Assembly: GCA_963848335.1 (NCBI GenBank)
Contig: CAWKDD010000001.1
Location: 434,001-498,000 of the forward strand
Direction of reading: 5' to 3'
From: Chersky-840 sp963848335
GTDB taxonomy: Bacteria > Actinomycetota > Acidimicrobiia > Acidimicrobiales > UBA8190
DNA length: 64,000 nucleotides
Shown: positions 27,148 to 35,641 of the stretch, in pieces
How the letters are laid out: each line of letters begins with the position of its first letter
How positions within the stretch are numbered: the stretch's first letter is position 1
The notes under the pieces: model-generated
Told to the model about the DNA's origin: nothing
Databases searched by the model: none
What the model saw: only the letters and a program-made list of their open reading frames with translations
Made by a program: the position numbers and the translations under genes

Positions 27148-28107
27148 GTGAGACGCTACGGCGAGCTCTCGTCGACCGTGGGAACGCGCCCCGACGTCTC
27201 GGCTTACCTCTTCGACGACTACGTGATGGTCGATTGGAGTGCCAGCTCCCACCCCCGCACGGGCAAGGACAGCATCTGGATCGCTTCGGGCGCCAGATAC
27301 GAGGAGAGGCTCGAGGTGGGGGAGCCCACGAACCCTCCGACCCGTCATGCCGCCATGGACCAGCTACGAGACACGATCGAGCAGAGCCTCGACGCCGGTC
27401 GTCGCACGGTGATCGGATTCGACTTCCCGTTCTCGTATCCGGCGGGTACGTCCACCTTGGCTCCAGCCGTGTTCGGTCGCGGTCCGGCGTGGCGTGCTAT
27501 CTGGCTCACCTTGACCGAACGCATTCGCGACGAGCCGGACAACACGAACAATCGCTGGGCTGTGGCGCAGTCGCTGAACCGCGATACGGGGTGCCGACTG
27601 TTCTGGGGCTGTCCCGCCAATCAAGCCGACGAGTATCTCGGCGTGAGGGACAAGGAGCTGCCGGGGCTGGCCGAGAGAGGACCCCGGCCCGACAGGCTGC
27701 GCCTTACCGAGCGCCGGGCCCGGGGTGTGGGTGGGTCGATCCAATCGGTTTGGAAGCTCGCCTACGCCGGCAGTGTGGGGAGCCAGGCCCTACTCGGCAT
27801 TCCCCATCTGGAGCGCATGCGGTCTCGATACGGCGATCGTCTCAGTGTGTGGCCCTTCGAGACCGGGATCAGGGGCGATGGTCGTGTCGAAACCGCAGGC
27901 GTGACACTGGCCGAAATCTGGCCGACCGTCTTCCCCACCGACTTCACTCGACATCCGGTGCGTGACGCCGCTCAGGTCCTCCAGGTCGTGGAGTCGTGCG
28001 CGCAAGCAGATGGCGACGGCACCATCGTCGAGTGGCTGGCCCCGGCGGTGGGGCCTGACGTGCGGGCGCAGGTTGCCGACGAAGGCTGGATCCTAGGCGT
28101 GTCCTGA
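27148..28107 (+). CDS. predicted RNase H-fold protein (DUF429-like), function unknown
   Basis: A 319-residue protein. The first strand holds VMVDWSASSHPRTGKDSIWI with the acidic residue typical of RNase H-like folds, and a second conserved block is TVIGFDFPFSYPAGTSTLAP. The later QSVWKLAYAGSVGSQALLG and LSVWPFETGI segments also recur in this family, which is loosely related to DUF429 predicted nucleases and is often mis-annotated as a cobalamin or molybdopterin protein. No nuclease activity can be claimed. GTG at 27148 is used; ATG at 27226 (MVDWSAS) is an alternative. Isolated gene. Confidence 0.65.
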   Translation: MRRYGELSSTVGTRPDVSAYLFDDYVMVDWSASSHPRTGKDSIWIASGARYEERLEVGEPTNPPTRHAAMDQLRDTIEQSLDAGRRTVIGFDFPFSYPAGTSTLAPAVFGRGPAWRAIWLTLTERIRDEPDNTNNRWAVAQSLNRDTGCRLFWGCPANQADEYLGVRDKELPGLAERGPRPDRLRLTERRARGVGGSIQSVWKLAYAGSVGSQALLGIPHLERMRSRYGDRLSVWPFETGIRGDGRVETAGVTLAEIWPTVFPTDFTRHPVRDAAQVLQVVESCAQADGDGTIVEWLAPAVGPDVRAQVADEGWILGVS

Positions 28108-28207
28108 TCCCCCCCGGACGTTGGGCCGCGGTTGACAATCAGCCTGCGGTCATGGGCTTCAGGAGCGTTCCCGGTGAGCCGAGAACTGTAGGTGGAAGGA
28201 GGAGCCT

Positions 28208-28522
28208 GTGCGACCGGCGATCCCATACCATCGCAACCAGAGCGGGTTCTCCACCTCCACCGGTTTGGTGGCGACGGCGGTGAGCCTGCTCCTCGTGGCA
28301 GTCTTGCTCTTGGTCGGCATGAACGCCTTCGGTGCCGGGGGCGGGACGGGGTCCACGACGGGTAACACGTCGATCCTCAGCCAGTCCTCGACCGAGACCC
28401 AGATCAAACTGTGCGCCGAGGGACATGACTCGACCTACGGCAGGCCGCCGACTCCTGCCCAGCAGTCCAAGTGCCTGACGGAGCTGGCGGGGGAGATCAC
28501 TTCGACCGGAGGTTCTCCTTGA
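28208..28522 (+). CDS. small membrane-anchored secreted protein, pilin-like N-terminus
   Basis: A 104-residue protein with a strong AAGGAGGAG ribosome-binding site before the GTG at 28208. Ten mostly polar residues and a Gly-Phe pair (NQSGFSTSTG) precede a single hydrophobic helix (LVATAVSLLLVAVLLLVGMN), a layout recalling type IV prepilins, although the Glu at position +5 is missing. The external part has two cysteines (KLCAEGHD and SKCLTE) that could form a disulfide. No pilus assembly genes are nearby. Function unknown. Confidence 0.6.
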   Translation: MRPAIPYHRNQSGFSTSTGLVATAVSLLLVAVLLLVGMNAFGAGGGTGSTTGNTSILSQSSTETQIKLCAEGHDSTYGRPPTPAQQSKCLTELAGEITSTGGSP

Positions 28523-28617
28523 GCTCGTCGACCGCTCGCTTCGACGCCTGCACCTGATTGCGTCTTCGAGCGAGCAGTGCCCGGCCCGGTGGGGCGGACC
28601 GAGACGCGGCCCCGGCT

Positions 28618-29404
28618 TCAGCCTCCCTGCACCGGAACGGACCGTCCCAGGAGCCAGCCCAGGGACGTCAACGCATCCGCCGGCGTCCACCCGCTCGATG
28701 GAGGATGGGCCAGGTGATCACGCCCCTCGTCGTCCAAGAAGGCGTGGAGCTTCGGGTTGAGCTTCCCGTGGAAATCCGGCGCTGCCCCCGTCGAGTAGCG
28801 CTGCTTCCCGGTCGGGCCGATGAGGACGTAGCCGTCGGAATGGTTGATGTCGTAGGTCAAGGGCTTGCCCGTGAGCCAGTCGATCGACGGCGGGTCGTCC
28901 TCGGGGACCCTCTGGTAGACGAACCCGAAGAATTGGGCGAGGGTATGGAGCACGGCGGGTGTCTCGGTCACGAGCTCCCAGTCGGCCATCGTGAGATGGG
29001 CATAGGCGGCCAGTCGGGCGGGGGTGTCGCGACCGGGGTCGACGCTGAGCTCGATGATCTGAACCTGGTCAGCCACGTGAGCAGCACGCAGAGACGCCTC
29101 GACCTGGAGGATGTTCCCGGTGTCGAGCGGGCACACGTCCGTGCACAGCGTGAGGAAGGGGACGACCATCACCGTCTTTCCCCGGAACGACGGCCAGGGT
29201 GACCGTCTCTCCGCGTTGGTTCACGAGCGGAGCCTGGGAGATCGCGTCGGGAATCGCTCGGACTTCGGTCGTTCCCGCCGATGCCGGCGGTGGGCCCGGG
29301 GGACCGGAGGAACATGCCGCCGCCACCAGGGCCATCACGCCCAGAGTGCGTATCGGCGCACCGCTCTTGATCACTTGGACGAATCTGCGCAGAGCCGAGA
29401 TCAC
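28618..29404 (-). CDS. Sco1/SenC-family copper-binding lipoprotein, one +1 frameshift
   Basis: The N-terminal part is a lipoprotein signal (IRTLGVMALVAAAC) with a Pro-rich stalk, reaching QRGETVTLAVVPG. An extra A in GGGGAAAG near 29178-29183 breaks the frame; removing it gives PGKTVMVVPFLTLCTDVCPL with the Sco CxxxC copper-binding motif, then the thioredoxin-fold body and the conserved His in INHSDGYVLIG. Total about 261 residues. Sco proteins deliver copper to the cytochrome oxidase CuA site on the outer face of the membrane. The GTG at 29404 is a tentative start. It lies downstream of the Fur/Zur gene on the same strand, in a metal-homeostasis block. Confidence 0.82.
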
Positions 29405-29488
29405 GGAATCCGAGTCTCGCCGGGGAGCGTCTGACAGCGCCAAACGGGCGATGTGAGGCAGTTGTGGCTGACGCCTCTGAGTCGCGCC

Positions 29489-29936
29489 CTATTGGCATTC
29501 GGCGCAGAGACCGAGCACATCGAGCCGGTGGCCGTGGGGTTGAAAACCTTGGCTCTCGGCCAGTTGGTCGACCGCTTGGGTCACGTTGCGTTCGAACGCG
29601 GCGCTGGGTGTGAAGTCGATCACCGTTCCACAGGACACGCAATGGAGGTGGTGATGGTGCTCGGTGAGGTCCTCGGCGAGCTCGAACCGGGCGAACTCGT
29701 CGTTGGCGGCCACGCGCCGGACGAGGCCGGCGATCTGCAAGTCGGCGAGGTGTCGGTAGGCCGAGCTGAGGGGAAGCTCAGGGAGTCCCTCGGCTACGTC
29801 GCCGATGCTCACGGGCCGGCCCGCACTGACGAGCAGGTCGACGATGGCCCGCCGCCCGCGTGTAGCGCTGGTCGAGGTGTCGGAGCCGGGCTTCGACCTC
29901 GACGTGGACCTCGTCGGCCTTCCCGTTGGTCGCCAT
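29489..29936 (-). CDS. zur: Fur-family metal-dependent repressor, probably Zur; one +1 frameshift
   Basis: ATG 29936 starts ADEVHVEVEARLRHLDQRYT; an extra G in CGCGGGCGGCGGG near 29850-29856 breaks the frame, and correcting it gives TRRRAIVDLLVSAGRPVSIG and the winged-helix LPLSSAYRHLADLQIAGLVR. The metal-site segment EHHHHLHCVSCGTVIDF and the C-terminal LCAECQ supply two CxxC pairs for the structural zinc and the His cluster for the sensing site. About 148 residues, normal. It is divergent from znuA, and gene order Zur-znuACB supports the zinc specificity over iron. It should repress zinc uptake when zinc is sufficient. Confidence 0.85.
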
Positions 29937-30101
29937 GGTCGCCTTCCCGTTCTCCTTCGGCTCTTGCTGCGGGTGGACCCTGCAAGACCGGGATGCGACC
30001 CCGGCGAGCCGAACCTCGATCATGGATCGATTCTCCCCCACATCATGGGGCCCGACGTGCGGGGACGGGTGCCGGGGACCAAGGTGACCGATCAATTGCA
30101 T

Positions 30102-30116
30102 TGAGACTCATTCCCA
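30102..30116. promoter_or_regulatory. candidate Zur operator between zur and znuA
   Basis: TGAGACTCATTCCCA matches 11 of 15 positions of the TGAAAATCATTTTCA-like palindrome recognised by Zur in other actinobacteria (comparison from memory). It lies 15 bases upstream of the znuA start, where repressor would block transcription of the zinc uptake operon. The left half is weaker than the consensus. Confidence 0.45.
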
Positions 30117-30131
30117 TACTAGCTTTGGGTC

Positions 30132-31097
30132 ATGGTCTCCGGGTGGAAGGCACGAGGGGTGCGGACACGTCGTGCCCTGCGCCGGGAGGCGGTGGCCCTC
30201 GCCGTCGTGGGGGTCGTCGCCGTCGTCGGCAGCGGATGCGGGGGTGGGGCGGCGTCGGGCGCCAAGACCGGTGTGGTCGACGCCGTCGGGGCGGAGAGCC
30301 AGTACGCCAACGTGCTGGGCCAGATCGGCGGTCGCTACGTTCGGGTGTCGTCGATCCTCGACAACCCCAACACCGACCCCCACACCTTCGAGTCGAGCCC
30401 GCTCGTGGCCTCGGAGGTGAGCACGGCTCAGCTCGTCGTGCAGAACGGAGTGGGGTACGACTCGTTCATGAACAAGATCGAGTCGGCTTCGCCCAGCTCG
30501 ACGCGCAGGATCATCGTGGTCCAGAACCTTCTCGGCCTTCCCGACTCCACGCCGAATCCTCACCTGTGGTACGACCCGAAGACGATGCCCGCCACGGCCA
30601 AGGCGATGGCCGGCGACCTGTCTGCCCTAGAACCGGCGCACAGCGCCTACTTCCAGGCCAACCTGAAGAGGTTCGACACCTCGCTCAAACCGTGGTTCGA
30701 CGCCATCGCCGCGTTCCGGGCCAAGTACAGCGGCACTCCGGTGGCGACGACCGAACCGGTCGCCGACTATCTCCTCGAGGCGATGGGCGCGGTCGACAAG
30801 ACGCCGTTCCCGTTCCAAGCCGACGTCATGAACGGCGTCGAACCGGCTCCGCAGGACGTCACCCTGGAGAACGGGCTCATCACGAATCACCTGGTGAAGG
30901 TGTTCTGTTACAACCAGCAGGTTGTAGACTCCCTGACGACATCGGTCCGTTTGGGCGCACTGAAGGCCGGGATCCCGGTGGTCGGTGTATACGAGACGAT
31001 GCCGACACCGGGCTACGACTACCAGTCATGGATGTTGGCTGAGGTGAACGCCATAGAACTCGCCGTGACGCAAGGCGTGTCGACCCAGCACCTCTGA
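30132..31097 (+). CDS. znuA: zinc ABC transporter substrate-binding lipoprotein
   Basis: A 321-residue cluster A-I (ZnuA/TroA) binding protein. Signal and lipobox: AVVGVVAVVGSGCGG. Metal ligands are suggested by the histidines in NPNTDPHTFESS (about residue 84) and TPNPHLWYDPKTM (about 144), and Glu in TTEPVADYLLEAMG. The long charged helix linking the two lobes is present. It captures Zn2+ (or Mn2+) outside the membrane and passes it to the permease. No His-rich loop is seen, which is more common in manganese or high-affinity zinc variants, so metal identity rests on the Zur neighbour. Its stop overlaps the ATPase start (TGATG). Confidence 0.88.
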   Translation: MVSGWKARGVRTRRALRREAVALAVVGVVAVVGSGCGGGAASGAKTGVVDAVGAESQYANVLGQIGGRYVRVSSILDNPNTDPHTFESSPLVASEVSTAQLVVQNGVGYDSFMNKIESASPSSTRRIIVVQNLLGLPDSTPNPHLWYDPKTMPATAKAMAGDLSALEPAHSAYFQANLKRFDTSLKPWFDAIAAFRAKYSGTPVATTEPVADYLLEAMGAVDKTPFPFQADVMNGVEPAPQDVTLENGLITNHLVKVFCYNQQVVDSLTTSVRLGALKAGIPVVGVYETMPTPGYDYQSWMLAEVNAIELAVTQGVSTQHL

Positions 31098-31930
31098 TGG
31101 ACACGTCCCAACCCGACGCGGGGTCACGCGAGGTCCTGGGAGTGGAGGGCGTCAGCGTGTCGCTGTCGGGGCGACAGATTCTCGACAACGTCAGTTTCGC
31201 CGTGCGCGGTGGCGAGTTCACGGGCCTGATCGGTTCCAACGGAGCCGGCAAGACGACCCTGCTGAGGGTGATCCTCGGCCTTCAGCGCCCGACGGCCGGG
31301 AGAGTGCTCGTCCTCGGTGCGCCTCGCAGCAACCGGGACCGTCCCATCGGGTACGTCCCTCAGAAGATCTTGCTCGACCCCGACATGCCGCTGCGGGCCC
31401 GGGACCTGGTGGCGCTGGGAATCGACGGGAACCGCTTCGGGATCCCCACCCCTTCGAAGCAGCGCCGAGAAGCAGTTGACGAGATGCTCCACGCCGTCGA
31501 CGCCGAAGATCTCGGAAATGCCCGCGTGGGCACCCTCTCCGGGGGCGAGCAGCAACGGGTGCTGATCGCCCACGCCCTGATCGGGCGCCCCCAGCTGCTC
31601 CTGCTGGACGAGCCCTTGGCCAACCTCGACCTCAAGAGTGGCCAGGAGGTGGTGGGCTTGCTCGACCGGATCGCCGAGACTCAGCACATCGGCGTGCTCC
31701 TCTCGGCGCACGAGATGAACCCGCTCCTGCCTGTCATGGACCGCATCGTCTACCTGGCGGGAGGTCGTGCGGCCAGTGGTCCCACCGACGAGGTGGTGCG
31801 TGACGAGGTCCTGAGCGCGCTGTACGGGTACGAGGTCCACGTCCACACCCTGCACGGTCGGATCCTGGTGGTAGCAGGACCGATGGAGGAGCCGGGACTC
31901 CCCCCCGATCCCACCGTCAAGGCAGTCTGA
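31097..31930 (+). CDS. znuC: zinc ABC transporter ATP-binding protein
   Basis: A 277-residue ABC ATPase with Walker A GSNGAGKTTLLR (about residue 49), the Q-loop in IGYVPQKILLDPD, signature LSGGEQQRVLIAHAL, Walker B LLLLDEPLANLDLKSG and the switch His in LLSAHEMNPLL. It powers zinc import and resides on the inner face of the membrane. Translationally coupled to znuA through TGATG and followed after 3 bases by the first permease, giving a znuA-znuC-znuB-znuB operon. Confidence 0.93.
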   Translation: MDTSQPDAGSREVLGVEGVSVSLSGRQILDNVSFAVRGGEFTGLIGSNGAGKTTLLRVILGLQRPTAGRVLVLGAPRSNRDRPIGYVPQKILLDPDMPLRARDLVALGIDGNRFGIPTPSKQRREAVDEMLHAVDAEDLGNARVGTLSGGEQQRVLIAHALIGRPQLLLLDEPLANLDLKSGQEVVGLLDRIAETQHIGVLLSAHEMNPLLPVMDRIVYLAGGRAASGPTDEVVRDEVLSALYGYEVHVHTLHGRILVVAGPMEEPGLPPDPTVKAV

Positions 31931-31933
31931 CCC

Positions 31934-32836
31934 GTGCACTGGGTGTTCGAACCCGGCTTCTTCTCGAGCGGCCCGGTCCGTGTCGCCTGCACTGCCGGGA
32001 GCATCGTGGCCGTTGTCTCGGGAGTCGTCGGGGTGTTCACTGTCGTGCGGGGGCAATCGTTCGCCGGCCACTCGCTCGCGGACGTGGCGACAGCCGGTGG
32101 CTCGGGCGCTTTCCTGGCAGGCATCAGCCCGCTGTTGGGGTTCGTGGTCGGTGGAGTGGCCGGTGCGGGGGCCATGGAGATGATCGGGGTGCGGCGGGCG
32201 CGGGGAAGAGACCTGGCGACCGGCATCGTGCTGGGTGCGTCGATCGGCCTTGCCGCCCTGTTCCTCTATCTCGGCACCACCCGGTCGTCGACGACCGGCG
32301 CCAGCCAGCAGATCCTGTTCGGTTCCATCTTCAGCATCGTCAGCTCGACCCTGCCGGTCGTCGCAGTGTTGAGCGGCGTGTGCCTCGGGATCATGGCCCT
32401 CGTCCACCGACCTCTCCTGCTGAGCTCGGTCAGCACCGACATGGCGGCAGCCCGAGGCGTGCCCGTCCGCGTGGTCGGAATGCTCTACATGCTGGCCCTG
32501 GCCCTGGCGGTGGGACTGTCGTCCCTGGCCATCGGCGCCATCCTTTCTACCGCGTTGCTGATCGGTCCGGCTGCCATCGCCTTGCGCCTGACGAAACGGA
32601 TCGGCTGGGCCATGGCGACGGCTTGTCTGACGGGAGTGGCTTCCATCCTGCTCGGGGTGCTCCTTGCCTACGACAGCTACTACTGGAGCTCCACCCACGC
32701 CTACTGGCCTGTCAGCTTCTTCATCGTCGCCATCATCTTTCTCGGCTATCTGGTCACCGAGCTGCCGTTCGTGCGGACGGCAACCACGCGACGCAGCGAG
32801 GCCCCGACGCCGACGCCCTCGGCGGTTCTCCCGTGA
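31934..32836 (+). CDS. znuB: zinc ABC transporter permease (first of two)
   Basis: A 300-residue ABC-3 family permease with about eight membrane helices. Typical features are VVRGQSFAGHSLADVATAGGSG near the second helix, the cytoplasmic coupling helix around STDMAAARGVPVRVVGMLYM, and AIGAILSTALLIGPAAIALR in the pore region. GTG start 3 bases after znuC. It resembles the neighbouring permease at 32879-33712, so the transporter may be a heterodimer. Confidence 0.9.
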   Translation: MHWVFEPGFFSSGPVRVACTAGSIVAVVSGVVGVFTVVRGQSFAGHSLADVATAGGSGAFLAGISPLLGFVVGGVAGAGAMEMIGVRRARGRDLATGIVLGASIGLAALFLYLGTTRSSTTGASQQILFGSIFSIVSSTLPVVAVLSGVCLGIMALVHRPLLLSSVSTDMAAARGVPVRVVGMLYMLALALAVGLSSLAIGAILSTALLIGPAAIALRLTKRIGWAMATACLTGVASILLGVLLAYDSYYWSSTHAYWPVSFFIVAIIFLGYLVTELPFVRTATTRRSEAPTPTPSAVLP

Positions 32837-32878
32837 GCAACACCAGGAGCGCGGGCGCAGGTACGGCGAGGTGAGGGC

Positions 32879-33712
32879 ATGTTCGCCGGCTTCATGATCA
32901 ACGCGTGGACGGTGGCCACGATCGTCGCCGTCATCGCCGGCGTGGTCGGATTCTTCGTGGTCCTGCGAGGCTCGGCCTTCCCTGCCCACGCCATCCCTAA
33001 TGGCGCGTTCGCAGGCGCCGCCGGCGCCAGCCTGATCGGGGTCAATACGCTGGCCGGCCTGGGGGTGTTCGCCGTGCTGGCCGCGCTCGGGATCGGTGCC
33101 CTCGGCCGTCGAGGTCGACACGACGTGGTGACCGCCCTCGCCCTCGTGGTGATGCTGGCCCTCGGAGCAGTGTTCCTGAGCCAGACCACCGAGTACGAGC
33201 CGGAGATCTTCTCGCTCCTCTTCGGTGAGGTCCTCGGTGTCGCCTCCAACGAGATCCTTCCCGTGGCTGGTCTCGGCATCGTGTGCATCGGGGCGATCCT
33301 GGTTCTCTACCGTCCGCTCATTCTCTCCTCCGTCGTCCCCGACATCGGAGAGGCCCGGGGCGTCGACAGCCAGCGGATGGAGATGGCGTTCCTGGTTGTC
33401 GTCGCCCTGGCCACGGCCATGACGGTGCCCGTCGTCGGAGCCCTGCTCATCTTCAGCCTGATGATCGGTCCGCCCGCCGCGGCCCGATCGTTCACCAGCC
33501 GGCCGCCTGTGGCCATCGTCCTCTCCGTCGCCATCGCCCTCGCCACCGTGTGGGCGGCCATCGCCATCTCCTACGTGACTAATTGGCCCATCGGCTTCTT
33601 CGTCGGGGCGTTCGGAGCGCTCTCCTACGGTGTCGGGAGGATCTGGGCCGGGTGGCGGCGTACCCGTGCGGCCGGTCCCCCCACCGATGCTCGCCCAGGC
33701 TCGATACGCTGA
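32879..33712 (+). CDS. zinc ABC transporter permease (second of two)
   Basis: A 277-residue ABC-3 permease with the same plan as the preceding gene: VVLRGSAFPAHAIPNGAFAG, the coupling segment VPDIGEARGVDSQRMEMAFL and VPVVGALLIFSLMIGPPAAA. It is divergent in sequence from the first permease, so it is an old duplication rather than a repeat. ATG 32879 has GAGGTGAGG just upstream. The pair may form a heterodimeric channel with znuC, or specialise on different metals. Confidence 0.88.
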   Translation: MFAGFMINAWTVATIVAVIAGVVGFFVVLRGSAFPAHAIPNGAFAGAAGASLIGVNTLAGLGVFAVLAALGIGALGRRGRHDVVTALALVVMLALGAVFLSQTTEYEPEIFSLLFGEVLGVASNEILPVAGLGIVCIGAILVLYRPLILSSVVPDIGEARGVDSQRMEMAFLVVVALATAMTVPVVGALLIFSLMIGPPAAARSFTSRPPVAIVLSVAIALATVWAAIAISYVTNWPIGFFVGAFGALSYGVGRIWAGWRRTRAAGPPTDARPGSIR

Positions 33713-33882
33713 CCGTGTCATGGCCCCGCTCCACCCCGCCGCGCTGTCCGTGCGCCGGAAGGGTCCCTCCCAGGGCGCTCGGGGGCGGGGCGTGCCCCCG
33801 GCCACGGAACGAAGTCGGAAGCGCCCGGCCTGCACTTTCCGGGCCGCAGTTAGGATGCGCGCTGGGTGGGTACACCGTTGGC

Positions 33883-34116
33883 GTGAGGTTCCTGGCCGTC
33901 TCCAATCCGCCGGCGCGCCGCCACCGCATGATGCACCGATCCAAGGGCTCTGGACACCCGCATTGGCACGCGGTGTCTGCTACGAACCTCACGCCGATCC
34001 GAACGCTGTGCGGTCTGTGGTGCACGTCCGAGGCACAGCGGACCTGGGACCAGACGCCGCTTCCCTCCCGATGCCTCCATTGCCAGCGATTGGTGGAGCA
34101 CGTCGAGCCGGGGTGA
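33883..34116 (+). CDS. small cysteine-containing protein, possible zinc ribbon
   Basis: A 77-residue reading frame from GTG 33883. Its C-terminal half, HWHAVSATNLTPIRTLCGLW then PLPSRCLHCQRLVEH, has Cys-x..-Cys-x2-Cys and His residues consistent with a small zinc-binding fold. It ends 4 bases before the LigD ligase start, so it may be co-transcribed with the end-joining genes. Another overlapping frame starting at ATG 33720 has no recognisable pattern. Low-to-moderate support. Confidence 0.42.
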   Translation: MRFLAVSNPPARRHRMMHRSKGSGHPHWHAVSATNLTPIRTLCGLWCTSEAQRTWDQTPLPSRCLHCQRLVEHVEPG

Positions 34117-34120
34117 GGTC

Positions 34121-35641
34121 GTGACCCCCGCCGGTCGAGGGCGAACCGGCACCAAGTCGAGCGACAAGCTCGACGAATACCGTCGGCGGCGAGACCCGTC
34201 GGCTACGCCTGAGCCCGTTCCGTCGGGGACGGGCCGAGCCAACGGCGGGCGACGCAGCGGGCCCAAGACGTTCGTCATCCAAGAGCACCACGCCCGTTCG
34301 CTCCATTGGGATTTCAGGCTCGAGCGTGGCGGCGTGCTCGTCAGCTGGGCGATCCCGAAGGGTCTCCCTGTCGACAAGAGGACCAACCACCTCGCCGTCC
34401 ACACCGAAGACCACCCTCTCGAGTACGCCACATTCGCAGGAACGATCCCGGCGGGCGAGTACGGGGGTGGAACGGTGTCCATCTGGGATAGCGGCACCTA
34501 TGACGAGTTGAAATGGTCTGACCGCGAGGTGATGGTCGCGCTCCACGGCCGACACGTCGAGGGGACATATGTCCTGTTCGCGACCGCGGGATCGCGCGAT
34601 CGGGGCGAAACGGCAGGGAGCCGAGCTTGGATGATCCACCGCATGGACGATGCCCCGATGGGCTACGAGGCGCCACCCCGAGACCTGCGACCCATGCTCG
34701 CCACGCCCGGAACGTTGCCGGGCGACGATGAAGCATGGGCCTATGAATTCAAGTGGGACGGCATACGGGCTCTGTCGTACGTCGACGGCGGTCGTATTCA
34801 CGTCGCTTCGCGTAACGGGAACGACATCACCGCTTCGTTCCCAGAGCTTCGAGCCGTCGGCGAAGGGCTCGGCTCTCATCAGCTGGTCCTCGACGGCGAG
34901 ATCGTGGCACTCGACGAAGCCGGCCGCCCCCGCTTCCAATTGCTCCAGCCGCGCATCCATGCCTCGGGCTCCGGCAAGCACAAGCGCCTGGCAGCAGAGC
35001 ACCCCGTCGTCTACATGATCTTCGATGTCCTCTACCTCGACGGCACCTTGCTGCTCGATCTCCCCTACGTCGAGCGCCGCCGCCGGCTCGAAGGTTTGCC
35101 CCTGGATGGCAAGGCGGTGCAGAACTGCGTACTGAGCCCGCAATTCGCCGGTCCCGGATCCGACGTCCTGGCAGCAAGCAGGACCCAGGGCCTCGAAGGG
35201 ATCGTCGCCAAGCGACTCGACTCGCCCTACCTGCCGGGTAAGAGGTCTCCCAGCTGGAGGAAGATCAAGAACATCCTCAGCCAGGAAGTGGTGGTGGGTG
35301 GCTGGACACGTGGCCAAGGGAATCGTCAGGGAAAACTTGGTTCGCTCCTGCTCGGGATCCCCTCCGACGGAGCCCTTCGGTACGTCGGGCAGGTAGGCAC
35401 GGGATTCTCCGAGGACACACTCAACGATCTCATGGGGCGCCTCGCTCCGCTGCAATCTGACCGCAGCCCCTTCGTGAACGACGTACCTCCTCGCTACGAG
35501 AAGACGGCGACATGGGTGAGGCCGACCTTGGTGGGAGAGGTGAGCTTCACTGAGTGGACGCAAGAGGGTCGTTTGCGTCAGCCCTCGTGGCGGGGTCTGC
35601 GGATAGACAAGGCTCCCGAAGAGGTGCAACGTGAGTCCTGA
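34121..35641 (+). CDS. ligD: LigD-type ATP-dependent DNA ligase with 3'-phosphoesterase domain
   Basis: A 506-residue protein. Residues about 50-160 are the LigD 3'-phosphoesterase domain, with HHARSLHWDFRLE (His62, Asp64 and Arg66 region), TEDHPLEYATFAGTIPAGEY and GGGTVSIWDSG. From about residue 190 the ATP-dependent ligase follows: catalytic Lys211 in YEFKWDGIRAL, VLDGEIVALDE, MIFDVLYLDG, EGIVAKRLDSPYLPG and SWRKIKN, with an OB fold to about 490. The polymerase domain that is fused in mycobacterial LigD is instead encoded by the next gene, overlapping by 11 bases. It seals double-strand breaks with Ku in non-homologous end joining. Ku is not in the window. Confidence 0.93.
   Translation: MTPAGRGRTGTKSSDKLDEYRRRRDPSATPEPVPSGTGRANGGRRSGPKTFVIQEHHARSLHWDFRLERGGVLVSWAIPKGLPVDKRTNHLAVHTEDHPLEYATFAGTIPAGEYGGGTVSIWDSGTYDELKWSDREVMVALHGRHVEGTYVLFATAGSRDRGETAGSRAWMIHRMDDAPMGYEAPPRDLRPMLATPGTLPGDDEAWAYEFKWDGIRALSYVDGGRIHVASRNGNDITASFPELRAVGEGLGSHQLVLDGEIVALDEAGRPRFQLLQPRIHASGSGKHKRLAAEHPVVYMIFDVLYLDGTLLLDLPYVERRRRLEGLPLDGKAVQNCVLSPQFAGPGSDVLAASRTQGLEGIVAKRLDSPYLPGKRSPSWRKIKNILSQEVVVGGWTRGQGNRQGKLGSLLLGIPSDGALRYVGQVGTGFSEDTLNDLMGRLAPLQSDRSPFVNDVPPRYEKTATWVRPTLVGEVSFTEWTQEGRLRQPSWRGLRIDKAPEEVQRES

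Noticed and set aside
31124..33835. A 903-codon open frame on the minus strand across the znu operon
   Set aside because: It is the GC-skewed antisense of four genes with clear ABC transporter motifs and is composed of low-complexity His/Asp/Gly/Arg-rich sequence.
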